64,000 bases of DNA from positions 60,487,919 through 60,551,918 of the forward strand of contig CM055099.1 in assembly GCA_029204225.1 (NCBI GenBank). The letters are read 5' to 3'. The notes below the pieces were generated by a model that was not told where the DNA came from, ran no database searches, and worked only from the letters and a program-made list of their open reading frames with translations. Source of the DNA: Diphasiastrum complanatum (taxonomy: Eukaryota; Streptophyta; Lycopodiopsida; Lycopodiales; Lycopodiaceae). A program made the translations under genes and the position numbers. Shown in pieces: positions 51,501-58,644 of this stretch (its first letter is position 1; the number at the start of each line of letters is the position of its first letter).

Positions 51501-54230
51501 TGGAGTAGATGGCATTGATAGGAGAAAACTAGATCCTAGCAAAGAGTTCAAGTGGTAGATCTAGGATTCTTACATTACATTTTGGATATAGAGGTACCTA
51601 GAACTGCAAATTTTAGTTTCATTTGTCAATCCAAGTATGCTCTTTTGATACTCAAAAGATTTCACATGAATAGTTGCAAACACGTAGACACTCAAATGGA
51701 GCAACATGTAAAAGTGCCAAATGAAGAATGAATTTTTCTTTAAAGACATCAATCTCTTAGGCAACTTATAAGCTCATTGATGTGGATGACTGTGACTAGA
51801 CCTAATCTAAGCTATAGTGTATGTAAGGTTAGTCAACACATGCAAACACCTCTAGTTATGCATTGGAAACAAGCCAAAATCATACTTAGAATACACCCAA
51901 TGCTGGCATAGCTTATAAGAATGAATCCATTAACTTGCATGCTTTTAATGACTCAAATTTTGTAGGGGTCAAGAAGGATAGGAAGTCAAGTGCCTTTGCA
52001 ACATTCATTGGAAAAGGAGCACTTTCTTTGTTGAACAAGAAACAAGACATTGCTTCTTTGTCTTCAACAGAGGCCGACTACAAAGCCTCACCACAAAAAC
52101 CAAAGAGGTACTCTTGATCAAGAGGTTGCACACACCATTTTGTAAGAGAAAAGTTGTGATCTAAGGAAAGCTCATTGGAGCACATTCCCACAAGTGAATG
52201 CCTTGCTAATATTCTCACTAACCCTCTTCCAAAGGATTTTTTTATCAAATTTAGATCAACTCTTGGCATTTTATGCAAATCTATGCTGAAATTTGAATCA
52301 AGCTAAATTGTGCACGTTAAAATTATCACATTTTAGCTTGACGGTTTTTGGTCATATCAAGAAAGTTTGGTGTAGCCACTTAGAATAAAGACTTAGGAAG
52401 TCAAATAGGCTACAAACTTCGTATGGCCTTGATAGCACAAGCACTAGATCCACCTAAATCAAGAAACAAAAACCCCTACAAAAAGTGCATCCTCTTTATG
52501 TGTAAGCTCTTCCAAAAAGCTTTTCCAAAACCTATCTAGAATTAGAAAGTTTTTGGATCGTAACACTCCCCTTGCCTACAGCTATCCAATAGTGCAAGAA
52601 TCTACCTGATCTAAGTCCAACAGATCAAAAGCACAATCTGACAAGATTGAGGTGCTTGTGGAAGACGTGAACCTTCTCTAGAATCTAAGCACTGATGTTT
52701 CTCTCACTCTCAAACTCACAAGCTACACAACCTACTCTAATACCATGATGAATTGCAAGACCTAGCTATAGAGTATCTCAACCGCAATACTAGATCAACC
52801 ATGAAAGCTTGAGAAACGTACTTATGGAAAAGGGGGATTGCTTAACCATCTCACAATAGCAACTTATAAGAGAAAATAGATTGCTAGAGAGAGAGGAGAC
52901 ATGGGTCCTCTTAGTCCTCTATGAGGCAAGCACCTCATGTACGTGCATGGAATGTATAGGTGGGAGCCATCTCATTGTGCCACTTGCACCATCTTTGTTA
53001 AGTTACAAATAGGGGGGCACACATGTATTTACAAAAAACATGCCCCACGAGTAACGTAGAACTTACAATAACATTAGTGCTTGGCCAAAGGGGTAAAATA
53101 GGCATTACTTTTCAACAGAGGAAGTCCATGAAAAGTTTTGAAGTTAACAAGATAATAAGTGTGGTGATGAGATAATATGGCTTGTAAAGATCTTAGCTTG
53201 AAAATCATAGGCATGCCCCGGATTTTGAGACTTGATCTAGGCAGAGTATGCCTGACATAACTGAAAGAAACATAAGGCATTCGCTTTAAGTTTTTAAACT
53301 ATACCTGCCAAGGACTGCAACCAAGCTTAAGAAGAACATAGCCACTAGTGTACAAGCATACATGTAGTCAGTCCTATACCATCCCTTCTGCTCATGGGCG
53401 GTATAATTATAGCCTCCATAAAATAGGAATGTGTTGTCCAAAGAGCTATTCTTCTGCAAAATATGAACCAGCAAGTTAACAGGACTTTCTGCCTGTAAGG
53501 CATCATATCTTAATAAAATTCAACAAAAACGGCTACAAAATAGTCGAGAAACTTGATGGAAAGTACAAATAAAGAGTGTAACAGATACTTGGTTCAGATC
53601 AAAATGACTACAATGATGGATGTTCTTTTTTCCTTTCCTTATTAGTCCATGAGAACCTGAATATAGAAATTTTATGATTTCTTCCTGATTGTAAAATGTC
53701 CTACTAAAAACAGAGGCAAACAAGCAAATGTCCATACAACATGCTTATCTCTGATCTTAAAGTTGAATCTGGCTGGCATCTTGAAGCAAAAATAATTGAA
53801 ACACCTCATTACTATTGCTAACCCCTGGAACGAAGCCAAAGCTGTTTAAGTATCATGAAGCCTTCAATATCAGTAAGGATGACTCTAACACGAGAAAGGA
53901 CAACACTTCATGGAATTGCTTGAAACCTCAAGAGATGATGGACTTTTTCCAGCTTTTATAGAACGTTTTGGTCTCCTGATCAGAAACTTCAAAGATAAAA
54001 ATAACATATAAAACAACTAAAACCTTGTTGAGTAGAAACAGACTCCACTTGAAAGATGCTGGTGGATCCTGCATGAAAGGTAGGATGACCGCAGCAAACC
54101 AAAGCAGCGAAAGTAAGATGTTCAGGAGAAAGACCCAGCGTAAAAATGCAAAGGTCAACATTACTGCTGAGCCAAAACGCCCTTCCATCGCTATCAGTGA
54201 TCCCACCCACAAATTGAGCCATTCTTTTCT
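30415..54230 (-). CDS. TMC-like (transmembrane channel-like) gene, 12 joined exons, 5' end missing
   Basis: Twelve exons joined by GT-AG sites with matching phases give 596 codons and a TAA at 30417-30415. Family signatures in order: [20 protein letters not shown] (start of TM1), [37 protein letters not shown], a Cys-rich loop, CAENIVAKQ (position of the family's CWE motif), [18 protein letters not shown] (TMC domain core) and [17 protein letters not shown]. About nine to ten membrane segments are visible. Animal TMC1/2 form the pore of the hair-cell mechanotransduction channel, and the fold is related to TMEM16 and OSCA/TMEM63. The plant role is unknown. No lesion is seen in the joined exons, so it is likely functional. 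N-terminal cytosolic exons (right of 54230) were not found. Introns of 8895, 7872 and 2914 bp hold the transposons. Confidence 0.9.
30605..30808 (-). CDS. TMC-like exon 11
   Basis: 204 bp, phase 0 to 0, acceptor TTTTTCCAG, donor CAG^GTACAA. It encodes [20 protein letters not shown], the last membrane helix, and a charged C-terminal helix ([15 protein letters not shown]). Confidence 0.9.
31103..31306 (-). CDS. TMC-like exon 10
   Basis: 204 bp, phase 0 to 0, acceptor GGTTTGCAG, donor AAAG^GTGCAA. It encodes [20 protein letters not shown], matching the family's L-x-x-N-C-x-P-P-x-x-x-F-x-A-S-R segment, then a membrane helix ([20 protein letters not shown]) and an extracellular loop with CGP. Confidence 0.92.
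31576..31716 (-). CDS. TMC-like exon 9, TMC domain core
   Basis: 141 bp, phase 0 to 0, acceptor GGTTCACAG, donor AGG^GTATTG. It encodes [20 protein letters not shown] and [17 protein letters not shown], the most conserved part of the TMC domain (family pattern D-I-x-x-x-x-x-x-Q-x-L-x-W-x-G-x-x-x-x-P). Confidence 0.92.
31871..32002 (-). CDS. TMC-like exon 8
   Basis: 132 bp, phase 0 to 0, acceptor ATTTTGTAG. It encodes [20 protein letters not shown] and a membrane segment ending [10 protein letters not shown]. The C-A-E sits where animal TMCs have CWE. The donor CAT^GTTCGT is the best in-phase choice but not strong; other in-phase GT sites lie within 70 bp, so the right-hand residues of this exon are less certain. 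Confidence 0.78.
32574..32712 (-). CDS. TMC-like exon 7, Cys-rich loop
   Basis: 139 bp, phase 2 to 0, acceptor AACAATGCAG, donor CCAAG^GTACAC. It encodes [40 protein letters not shown] and CTPSK. This is the extracellular loop before the TMC domain. It was found because exons 6 and 8 are out of phase without it and it restores the frame exactly. Low similarity is expected for this loop. Confidence 0.8.
33860..34228 (-). mobile_element. 3' LTR of chromodomain gypsy, with poly-C run
   Basis: On the minus strand a purine tract (AAGGGGACGGGAG, 34229-34241) is followed by TGTTACGAGCCTG at 34228, the LTR start. The first ~320 bp match the plus-strand LTR at 55555-55910. A run of 19 C lies at 33957-33975. 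The far end is unresolved; similarity is lost near 33905 and the LTR may extend towards 33500. Confidence 0.75.
34213..34980 (-). pseudogene. Chromodomain gypsy integrase C-terminus
   Basis: About 34975-34860: [20 protein letters not shown], the integrase after its third acidic residue, broken by a stop, then [20 protein letters not shown]. 34695-34213: [33 protein letters not shown] and a chromodomain ([37 protein letters not shown]) that targets integration to chromatin in chromoviruses. The frame stops inside the LTR. The rest of pol is absent. Lies in intron 6 of the TMC-like gene. Confidence 0.92.
34981..35900. repeat. Unassigned stretch with 92-bp tandem duplication
   Basis: No recognised gene. 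Blocks near 35591 and 35683 share TACTTGGCAC, TTTGGAGGACATTTTGG and CATCTATCACT(T/A)G with a period of 92. The open frame across them has no family resemblance and is probably fortuitous. Confidence 0.55.
35900..38275 (+). pseudogene. Copia gag-pre-integrase, integrase and RT start
   Basis: Near 36115: [20 protein letters not shown] (pre-integrase zinc region). 36285-36360: [20 protein letters not shown]. 36490-36760: [20 protein letters not shown] and [20 protein letters not shown]. 36745-36990: [18 protein letters not shown] and ISRNITFHE. It is interrupted by a 720-bp inserted element (37017-37736), resumes at 37740, and reaches the RT start at 38100-38275 ([29 protein letters not shown]), where it switches to a gypsy. 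Several frameshifts. In TMC intron 6, antisense to the gene. Confidence 0.88.
37017..37736. mobile_element. Small hAT-like non-autonomous element A
   Basis: Splits a copia coding region. Left end CACTGTTCAAAATCGCGATT and right end (reverse strand) CAAGGAATCTCGATTCGC form imperfect inverted repeats. Subterminal regions repeat CGCGATTC/GAATCG motifs. No transposase inside. A G/C hairpin (GGGGGGGCTCTGCCCCCC) lies near 37311-37328. The target duplication is not clean (TAGAGACC / TAGAGACA is possible). Confidence 0.6.
38276..39420 (+). pseudogene. Gypsy RT-RNase H fragment
   Basis: Starts abruptly at [20 protein letters not shown] (RT palm), [15 protein letters not shown], then a catalytic box readable only after a frameshift as FVHDILVYS, with the first Asp replaced by His. 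[18 protein letters not shown] and [11 protein letters not shown] follow. RNase [34 protein letters not shown], then [19 protein letters not shown] and a damaged [13 protein letters not shown] (the usual end). Ends near 39420. Confidence 0.92.
39530..39700 (-). pseudogene. Possible retrotransposon gag scrap
   Basis: The minus strand reads [20 protein letters not shown] then [20 protein letters not shown], similar in character to gag capsid segments (…L..G..sV..Y...f). Short and unsupported by neighbours. Confidence 0.35.
39775..40625 (+). pseudogene. hAT transposase C-terminal remnant
   Basis: Segments in order: [45 protein letters not shown] (hAT/DUF659-type central region), a possible intron (GTATATAC ... 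TTGCAAG, 39947-40070), then [20 protein letters not shown], and the dimerisation domain [44 protein letters not shown] and [18 protein letters not shown] interrupts after RVLS and frames change near 40190. The S/A-CERNWS...IHTK.RN pattern is typical of plant hAT proteins. Antisense in TMC intron 6. Confidence 0.85.
40626..41607. other. Intron 6 end; TTGAA-rich simple sequence
   Basis: 40616-40760 and 40960-41050 are rich in repeated CTTGAA/TTGAAGT units of variable spacing, directly after the hAT coding remnant, perhaps its 3' region. The rest is ordinary AT-rich intron sequence. No gene. Confidence 0.5.
41608..41782 (-). CDS. TMC-like exon 6
   Basis: 175 bp, phase 1 to 2, acceptor CTTGGACAG, donor TATAG^GTATAA. 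It encodes [20 protein letters not shown] (TM4), then [20 protein letters not shown] and TM5. The LEDW.PA.ER motif corresponds to the family's conserved E-D-[YW]-x-P-A segment. It borders the largest intron, 8895 bp. Confidence 0.92.
41954..42053 (-). CDS. TMC-like exon 5
   Basis: 100 bp, phase 0 to 1, acceptor AATTTGCAG, donor AAAAG^GTGATT. It encodes TM3 ([20 protein letters not shown]) and a short loop. The Gly codon is split with exon 6. Confidence 0.9.
42054..44363. other. TMC intron 4 body; possible solo LTR
   Basis: No coding homology recognised. 43656-44131 is less AT-rich and has LTR-like limits on the plus strand (TGTTAGGACCC near 43656, TTCTTACA near 44131), but no target duplication was found, so it is only a candidate. 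42570-43130 holds unassigned open stretches. Confidence 0.35.
44364..44731. mobile_element. Small hAT-like non-autonomous element B
   Basis: 368 bp with imperfect inverted ends: left AAACCTGAGTTGCAGCGG followed by GCGATCC, right (reverse strand) AAACCTTAGTGGAAGG followed by GCGATCC. Subterminal GCGATCCGGATCGC palindromes. No coding capacity. Lies in intron 4 of the TMC-like gene. Confidence 0.6.
44968..45081 (-). CDS. TMC-like exon 4
   Basis: 114 bp, phase 0 to 0, acceptor TTTCTTAG, donor AAG^GTTTTA. It encodes [20 protein letters not shown] plus [17 protein letters not shown], the basic amphipathic intracellular helix between TM2 and TM3. Confidence 0.9.
45318..45432 (-). CDS. TMC-like exon 3
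   Basis: 115 bp. The first base completes an Arg codon split with exon 2; the exon ends in phase 0 (GAA^GTAAGG). Acceptor GGCTTGCAG. It encodes [20 protein letters not shown] and [14 protein letters not shown]; the SWDF.IT motif is characteristic of TMC proteins. Confidence 0.92.
46200..48469 (-). pseudogene. Gypsy gag end, protease, RT, RNase H remnant
   Basis: Read leftward. 48460-48300: [15 protein letters not shown] (gag end). Near 48265: zinc knuckle [14 protein letters not shown]. Near 48045: protease relic [17 protein letters not shown] (D-D-G in place of D-S-G). Near 47560: PEGVPPVAM-type linker, damaged. 47113-46862: [29 protein letters not shown] and [16 protein letters not shown] (RT). 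46860-46280: RT rest, heavily frameshifted. Near 46250: [15 protein letters not shown] (RNase H) after a deletion. A plus-strand AAGGGGGGAAG tract at 45825 followed by TGCAACGCCC may mark an unrelated LTR. In TMC intron 2. Confidence 0.85.
48470..49026 (-). mobile_element. Solo LTR inserted in gypsy gag
   Basis: 557 bp, minus orientation, starting TGTTGGAC at 49026 and ending GTCTAACA at 48470 (inverted ends, one mismatch). It contains a TATA-like TGTATAAGTG and AATAAAG near its end in the right order for an LTR. A ~47-bp direct repeat (48791-48840 and 48869-48914; core TGGACCAAGTGTC, GAGCATATGACAC) sits in the putative U3. No internal domain and no clean target duplication. Confidence 0.75.
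49027..49960 (-). pseudogene. Gypsy gag N-terminal half
   Basis: The minus strand reads [20 protein letters not shown], then three repeats of a 20-residue unit ([17 protein letters not shown]), followed by [20 protein letters not shown], the usual start of the gag capsid domain, and a frameshifted WWQGLL-like region. It continues the element at 46200-48469, from which it is separated by the solo LTR. Confidence 0.75.
49544..49717. repeat. 60-bp tandem repeat, three copies, in gag
   Basis: Units start at 49544, 49604 and 49664 with TCCAACCATGGT(A/C)CTATGAC. The length is 60 bp, so the reading frame is kept and the protein gains 20-residue repeats. Confidence 0.93.
50150..50690 (-). pseudogene. 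Gypsy integrase C-terminal fragment
   Basis: The minus strand, in shifting frames, reads [20 protein letters not shown] (the WD-like integrase end), [16 protein letters not shown] (the AQ.R.K.YAD segment) and [20 protein letters not shown] (chromodomain-like end). It is a different element from the gag to its left, since pol ends before gag begins. Confidence 0.7.
50754..51116. repeat. Nested direct and tandem repeats
   Basis: A ~96-bp block starting TCTAAATCTACACTCGACAA occurs at 50754-50849 and 51021-51116. Between them a ~75-bp block starting GAAACCTACAAAGTGAAA occurs twice in tandem (50864-50937, 50938-51013). Mismatches are few. No coding content. Confidence 0.88.
51270..52310 (+). pseudogene. 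Copia RT-RNase H fragment
   Basis: Near 51320: [14 protein letters not shown]; 51450-51500: [16 protein letters not shown], the catalytic YVDD with the second Asp changed to Asn; 51600-51720: [14 protein letters not shown]-like, frameshifted. RNase H 51935-52117: [40 protein letters not shown]. Pol end near 52180-52260: [17 protein letters not shown]. Plus strand, antisense to the TMC-like gene, in intron 2. Confidence 0.88.
52565..52746 (-). mobile_element. Possible miniature LTR element interior (primer site to polypurine tract)
   Basis: On the minus strand TCATCA is followed by TGGTATTAGAGTAGG (52745 leftward), a two-mismatch initiator-Met primer site. About 165 bp later GGCAAGGGGAG is followed by TGTTACG at 52565, like a polypurine tract and LTR start. 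The spacing resembles a TRIM-type element. The flanks (52321-52564 and 52747-53304) do not look like a matching LTR pair by eye, so this may be a deletion product. No other gene in those flanks. Confidence 0.35.
53305..53453 (-). CDS. TMC-like exon 2
   Basis: 149 bp, phase 0 to 2, acceptor ATTTTGCAG, donor GGCAG^GTATAG. It encodes [20 protein letters not shown], the extracellular loop with the family's LFYG.Y motif, and TM2 ([18 protein letters not shown]). The next exon in phase is 7.9 kb away. Confidence 0.9.
54024..54230 (-). CDS. TMC-like exon 1 of those found
   Basis: 207 bp, phase 0 to 0, acceptor CTGTACAG, donor AAG^GTTTTA. It encodes [20 protein letters not shown], the cytosolic helix before TM1, then TM1 ([20 protein letters not shown]) and [19 protein letters not shown]. 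Open at its 5' side, so at least one more exon is needed upstream. Confidence 0.9.
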
Positions 54231-55554
54231 CTGTACAGTGCACACAAAAGTGTTGCTTAGAAATCAAATAAACTTCCCAGCATTGAATATTTCCTGTAAA
54301 TGTTCAAAGCTAGATAGGTCTGTACACTTACAAAGACAGACATTTACAATAATTATGATTCCAGTGGATCCACTCACATGACATGCGGAAATGCAAACAC
54401 AGTGCAAGTGAACTATCAGTATACTATATAACATCAGCAAAATGATAGTATTAAAAAATGTCAAAATTACGGACACACTCAACGGAGACAAGATGTTAAA
54501 AGTTATGAGGTCTTGAAATTCAGATTTAGGAGTATTATGTACAAAGGTTGCTGACATGTTTTTGAGAACATCAGAGTTTCTAGCTTAGGTACTTCGAATA
54601 TCATTACACTATCAGTTGAATCTAGTGCTGAGTGCTAAAATACTAGCATAAAATCGGCCTTAATTCAGGTTTGCCTTATACTTGGAAAATCAGAATGCGA
54701 ATGATTCCATAGTGAATCATTATGGATATAGATTTGATATTTAATACAACCCAAAAGATGTTAACTACACACCAATCCATTTTTTACTTCTGTGAGATGT
54801 CGTTATTGGGTAGTGAGTAATAGGGTAATAAAGGTTTGATTCCTTAGCAATGTGTGACTGGATGGCGGTGAAAAGGAAATGTGAGAACTTTGTAACGAGA
54901 AAAAAACTTCAGTAGTGTCACTCCAAAGCATCTAAACTACTCTTACCTCCCTCTGATTTTTCCTTGTTACGTTAGGCCCTTTCCAGTTGGCGGGCCAGGT
55001 TACTTACCAACCATAGTTACATCAAATGTATACACAATTGCAAGATTAAGTGGCATCATTTACTTTTACATTACCTTCAGTAATCACATGTTACTTGATG
55101 TTATTATTAGTGGACATGCACTTTTTATTATGTTTCACAAGCCCTGGAACACTATTTTACATGGTTCCTAATTTGGGACCTAATATTTGAATTTTCATAT
55201 TTCTCTCCAAGTTAATTGAAGGGAGGTAGCTTTTGCTTAATATAAATAACCACTAAGGCTATTCATTTGTTAGCTTGTAACTTGGAGTCTTCTGTTGCTA
55301 TTGCTCAAGTGGGGCTTTGGCTTGGATTTCTACTAGTTCTCAAGTAGAGAACCTTCATGAGCTCTCCCATTGTGTCTAATGTGAATGCTTTTCTATGCTA
55401 CTTCATTGGCATTCCCATCTAAACCATATAGACACAAATCCCATCCAAAACATCCTCACAACCCTTAGTATGATGACGACTACTAGCGTCTCCATCATGC
55501 CCTCGTATATGCACAACATCATGCTCCACACTTGCTTCATGAGACCTCACGCAC
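54231..55554. other. No gene recognised upstream of TMC-like exon 1
   Basis: It should be intron, or contain 5' exons of the TMC-like gene on the minus strand. I found no convincing exon. A strong donor (GAG^GTAAGAG) at 54946 is preceded by only about 20 open codons and a poor acceptor. Confidence 0.4.
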
Positions 55555-55910
55555 TGTTACAAGCCCGTAACCACATCCCTACTATAATGGGACCAATAGA
55601 GGCTGGTAAACACAGTACAAAGCAAGATGGTGTACATCGCATGCATAGGCAATGGACCCAGCATTGGTCCACACCTTACCATTAAGGCCTACGCCAGTGT
55701 AGGGCCCAACAGCAGATAAGGCCCCAAGATAGGTACTAACTTGCAACTCAGTAGTTAGGTGTCCAATGAACTGGCAGCAATGTCAGTGCCCATGGCACAG
55801 TGCATGCATGAGCCTACACTGGGCTAGGTGGGGCATTCTCTGTAGGAGGAGAGTGCCATGGATGGGTGGATCAGACTATGCTAGCCCACTGTGATTTCAA
55901 GTCTTTAACA
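55555..55910 (+). mobile_element. LTR of chromodomain gypsy family, followed by primer site
   Basis: 356 bp from TGTTACAAGCCCG to TTTAACA. It is followed one base later by TAGTATCAGAGCC (55912-55924), a one-mismatch initiator-Met primer site. It is an inverted copy of most of 33905-34228. It is shorter than that copy may be, suggesting an internal deletion. Confidence 0.8.
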
Positions 55911-56519
55911 CTAGTATCAGAGCCATCTTGCCATCCTATTTTTCGAGATCAATAAGAAAAATTCAAGCGCCCTCCTCGAAGACCTTTGTCTTCTTGCATA
56001 CATGTTTCTTTTGCAAAGCAGATAGGAGCAGATAGTTTCAACGAGGAAATTCAGCAGCAGGGAGGCCGCACTGTATTCCAAATTGCCTTGCAAATTTTGT
56101 GAAGAAGATCCATGTTGATCAGACAGCATTTAAGAAAGGTTTCTAGTGTACTGTTCTTCATGTTTTAGGGCGCATTTTCAGGCAGAAACATCACCAAAAA
56201 CTTGAATTGGTGGTGCAAGCTCCCTCCCCCACATATCAAAAGATTTTTTGAGGATATTTGTGTGAAATCCAGCGCTGAAATTCCACCAAGTGTACAACGT
56301 TTTTGAGAAGGTTCTTCAGCACACTCTTTCTAACAAAACCAAAGCACTATTCAGCCTAATTTTCAAGGGCTTTTTTGAGGTTAACCTCTGTTGCAGATCC
56401 GTCTATCACAGCAAGAGAATTTGGGCAATTTTTCATCCGAAATTTGCCTCAACGAGTTAGCATTTGTTGTTGCAGACCCGTTTGAATTCCAGCACAGATT
56501 CAAAGATAGTATCTAAAAC

Positions 56520-56760
56520 CGCCTGCGTTTAATGGTGAAGAGAAGGACCATAATACAGATACCTCATATTCCTTACCAATTGGAAAGAAAGATTTTCATG
56601 CTTTAAAACTAATCCTAGACCACTTGCAAGCCCTAGAATCTAGTTTATCCCTCAGACCCCTGGCCTATAAATGGTGGCTGAAACTTCAGGAGACTGGACA
56701 GACACCCCAGTCATGGAGGCTTTTGAAGACATGCATGTCAGTTTATCAACATGAATAATT
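56520..56760 (+). pseudogene. Gypsy gag scrap
   Basis: In two frames the plus strand reads KPPAFNGEEKDHN and LRPLAYKWWLKLQETGQTPQ-SWRLLKTCMSVYQH, the capsid segment with its WW motif. It belongs with the LTR and primer site at 55555-55924. 55925-56519 is leader-like with no gene. LINE sequence starts at about 56790. Confidence 0.7.
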
Positions 56761-56789
56761 AATCCCAACCCAGATATGTCACAATCGCG

Positions 56790-58592
56790 GAGGCAAGGTC
56801 CAGGAAGGAGAGGGTATCTTCTTGCTTTCTTTTGACTCTATTCCCAAGCACGTGCTCATTCAGACACTATAAGATCTAGGCTTTCATTCGGACACTATAT
56901 TGGCAGTCATGGCACTATATGAGAGAGTGGTGTGTTGCTTCAGATCTAAGGAAAGTATCTCATAGCAGGTAGACAGCACCATAGGAGTGAAACAAAGATG
57001 CTCCCGCTTTCCTACACTATTTGGCCAATATATTTATGAGATGGAGTGGGTCATTGCACAAGACGGTGCGAAGGGCAAGTTATGTGATCTTTTAATTTCC
57101 ATGTCCTCATCTCTAGTACTAGGGAGGGCTTGCAACAACACCTGGATGCACTCAATACCTTTTGTTCATGCTAGGGGTTGACAGTGAAAACTACAAAGAT
57201 CAAGATTATGGTCTTTAATTCATCTAGGGCTTTTTGGTTGAGACAGGAGCTTCTATGGGAGGGCCAACCTCTGGAAGTAGTTTCATCATGCACACACCTG
57301 GGACTGCTTTTACAGGGCCCATATTTAGCATGAGACATGCAGCCATGGCTGGACATGGGAACGGTCACACTTCCCATTCATCTAGAGTGGTTTTGTTTCA
57401 GACAGTCCATACGAGATGCTCCTAGTAAGTGCTTTCTTTTTTTAAACCACGGTCACTCCATCGGCTATGTATGCAGCAAAGGCTTGGTGCACAGGACTCA
57501 CCTCTACTGAGTGGCCGAGTATATCATGCCTACAGACTACTATGCCTTGGCGGATTACACGAGCTAGTTCCGCACCAGGATATCTTAGCAAAGTTTGCAA
57601 CTATCCCGCTATACGTAGAGGCTATTTCCCAATTGATTACTTTCCTCCAGTGACTAGCACAACTTGATAGACAGAGACAATCAGGGGCAACATTTGTATC
57701 GTCACAAGTATTACACAAACAGGGGAATCATTTTTCCTAGTACTCGCAAGCAGCATGGCTACTGGGCTCGTCTCATATTCCATTTTCCAAATGGTAACCC
57801 ATCAGTACGTCCAAAGCTATTTATATCACCTATATCTTCATAGAGCATGCCATGGTTAGTTGGGGTGAAGACGGACTTTTATAGATCCTAATTCTTAAAG
57901 ATGGATGCAGTAGGACACCCTATTCTACCTCGCTATTTGGCTTCAAGGCTCTCTCACAGACTGAAGGTATGCTTGGAAGTTTTGTGTCTCTTCCCACCAA
58001 CTATACATTGAGATGGGTCATTTCCAGGGTATACCCAAAGAGGACAAAATTTGTCAGTCGTGTTCCTTGGGCAAGGATCGAGGACAAGGAGCACTCATTC
58101 GACATTCCCATCTCTGATCTTCTAGCATTGCACTTATGAGTATATCAGATGCTCTATCTCCCGTTCTTATCTTCAGCATACTTGGCAAGGACAATTGGAT
58201 GTCAAACCTGATTTTTATCAAAATCAATTCCTAGAGTGAAGTCATACCTTTATAATTTCATTGTTATTTGTTTCATGATTCATCTAATATTTAACATCAC
58301 TTTCAGGTTTACTATTTTAAAGTTCCAACCCCAAAAGGATACATAATATAGGTGTCAAGTAACACATATCAAGTAAAGTTCTAACGGTTAATCGTTAGAA
58401 TATGGAATTTGGAATCTTTAATGCTTATAATTCAATCATGATATTATTATCATAAATGCATTATGCAACTATATTGGCTTTTCTAAATTACTGTTTTAGA
58501 GTTGTTTTATATGCTCTGATGGTTACTACGCACTTGACATGATCTTTCGTCTTATATGCCTTTTGGCATGAAAAAGACATTAATAAAGCCCC

Positions 58593-58641
<49 letters not shown>
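56790..58641 (+). mobile_element. LINE copy 1: RT and C-terminus, (CT)n tail
   Basis: RT: FDSIPKHVLIQTL, DTILAVMALYERVV, then TIGVKQRCSRFPTLFGQYIY (the G-x-R-Q-G-C-P-L-S-P-x-L-F segment), LTVNTTKTKIMVFNSSRAFW and EVVSSCTHLGLLL. C-terminus near 57970-58130: SSHQLYIEMGHFQGIPKEDK and a damaged zinc CQSC...EDK. Many stops. 3' motif at 58540-58590 (CGTCTTATATGCC, TTAATAAAGC), then CT repeats to 58641. Non-LTR elements copy by target-primed reverse transcription. Confidence 0.85.

Positions 58642-58644
<3 letters not shown>

Noticed and set aside
53520-53830. Extra exon in TMC intron 1
   Set aside because: Exons 1 and 2 already join in phase and give a continuous family-like segment; the candidate has no motif.
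54947-55004. Possible upstream exon of the TMC-like gene (strong donor GAG^GTAAGAG, open phase-0 codons)
   Set aside because: The only nearby acceptor is poor, a stop lies about 20 codons upstream, and the residues show no TMC resemblance.
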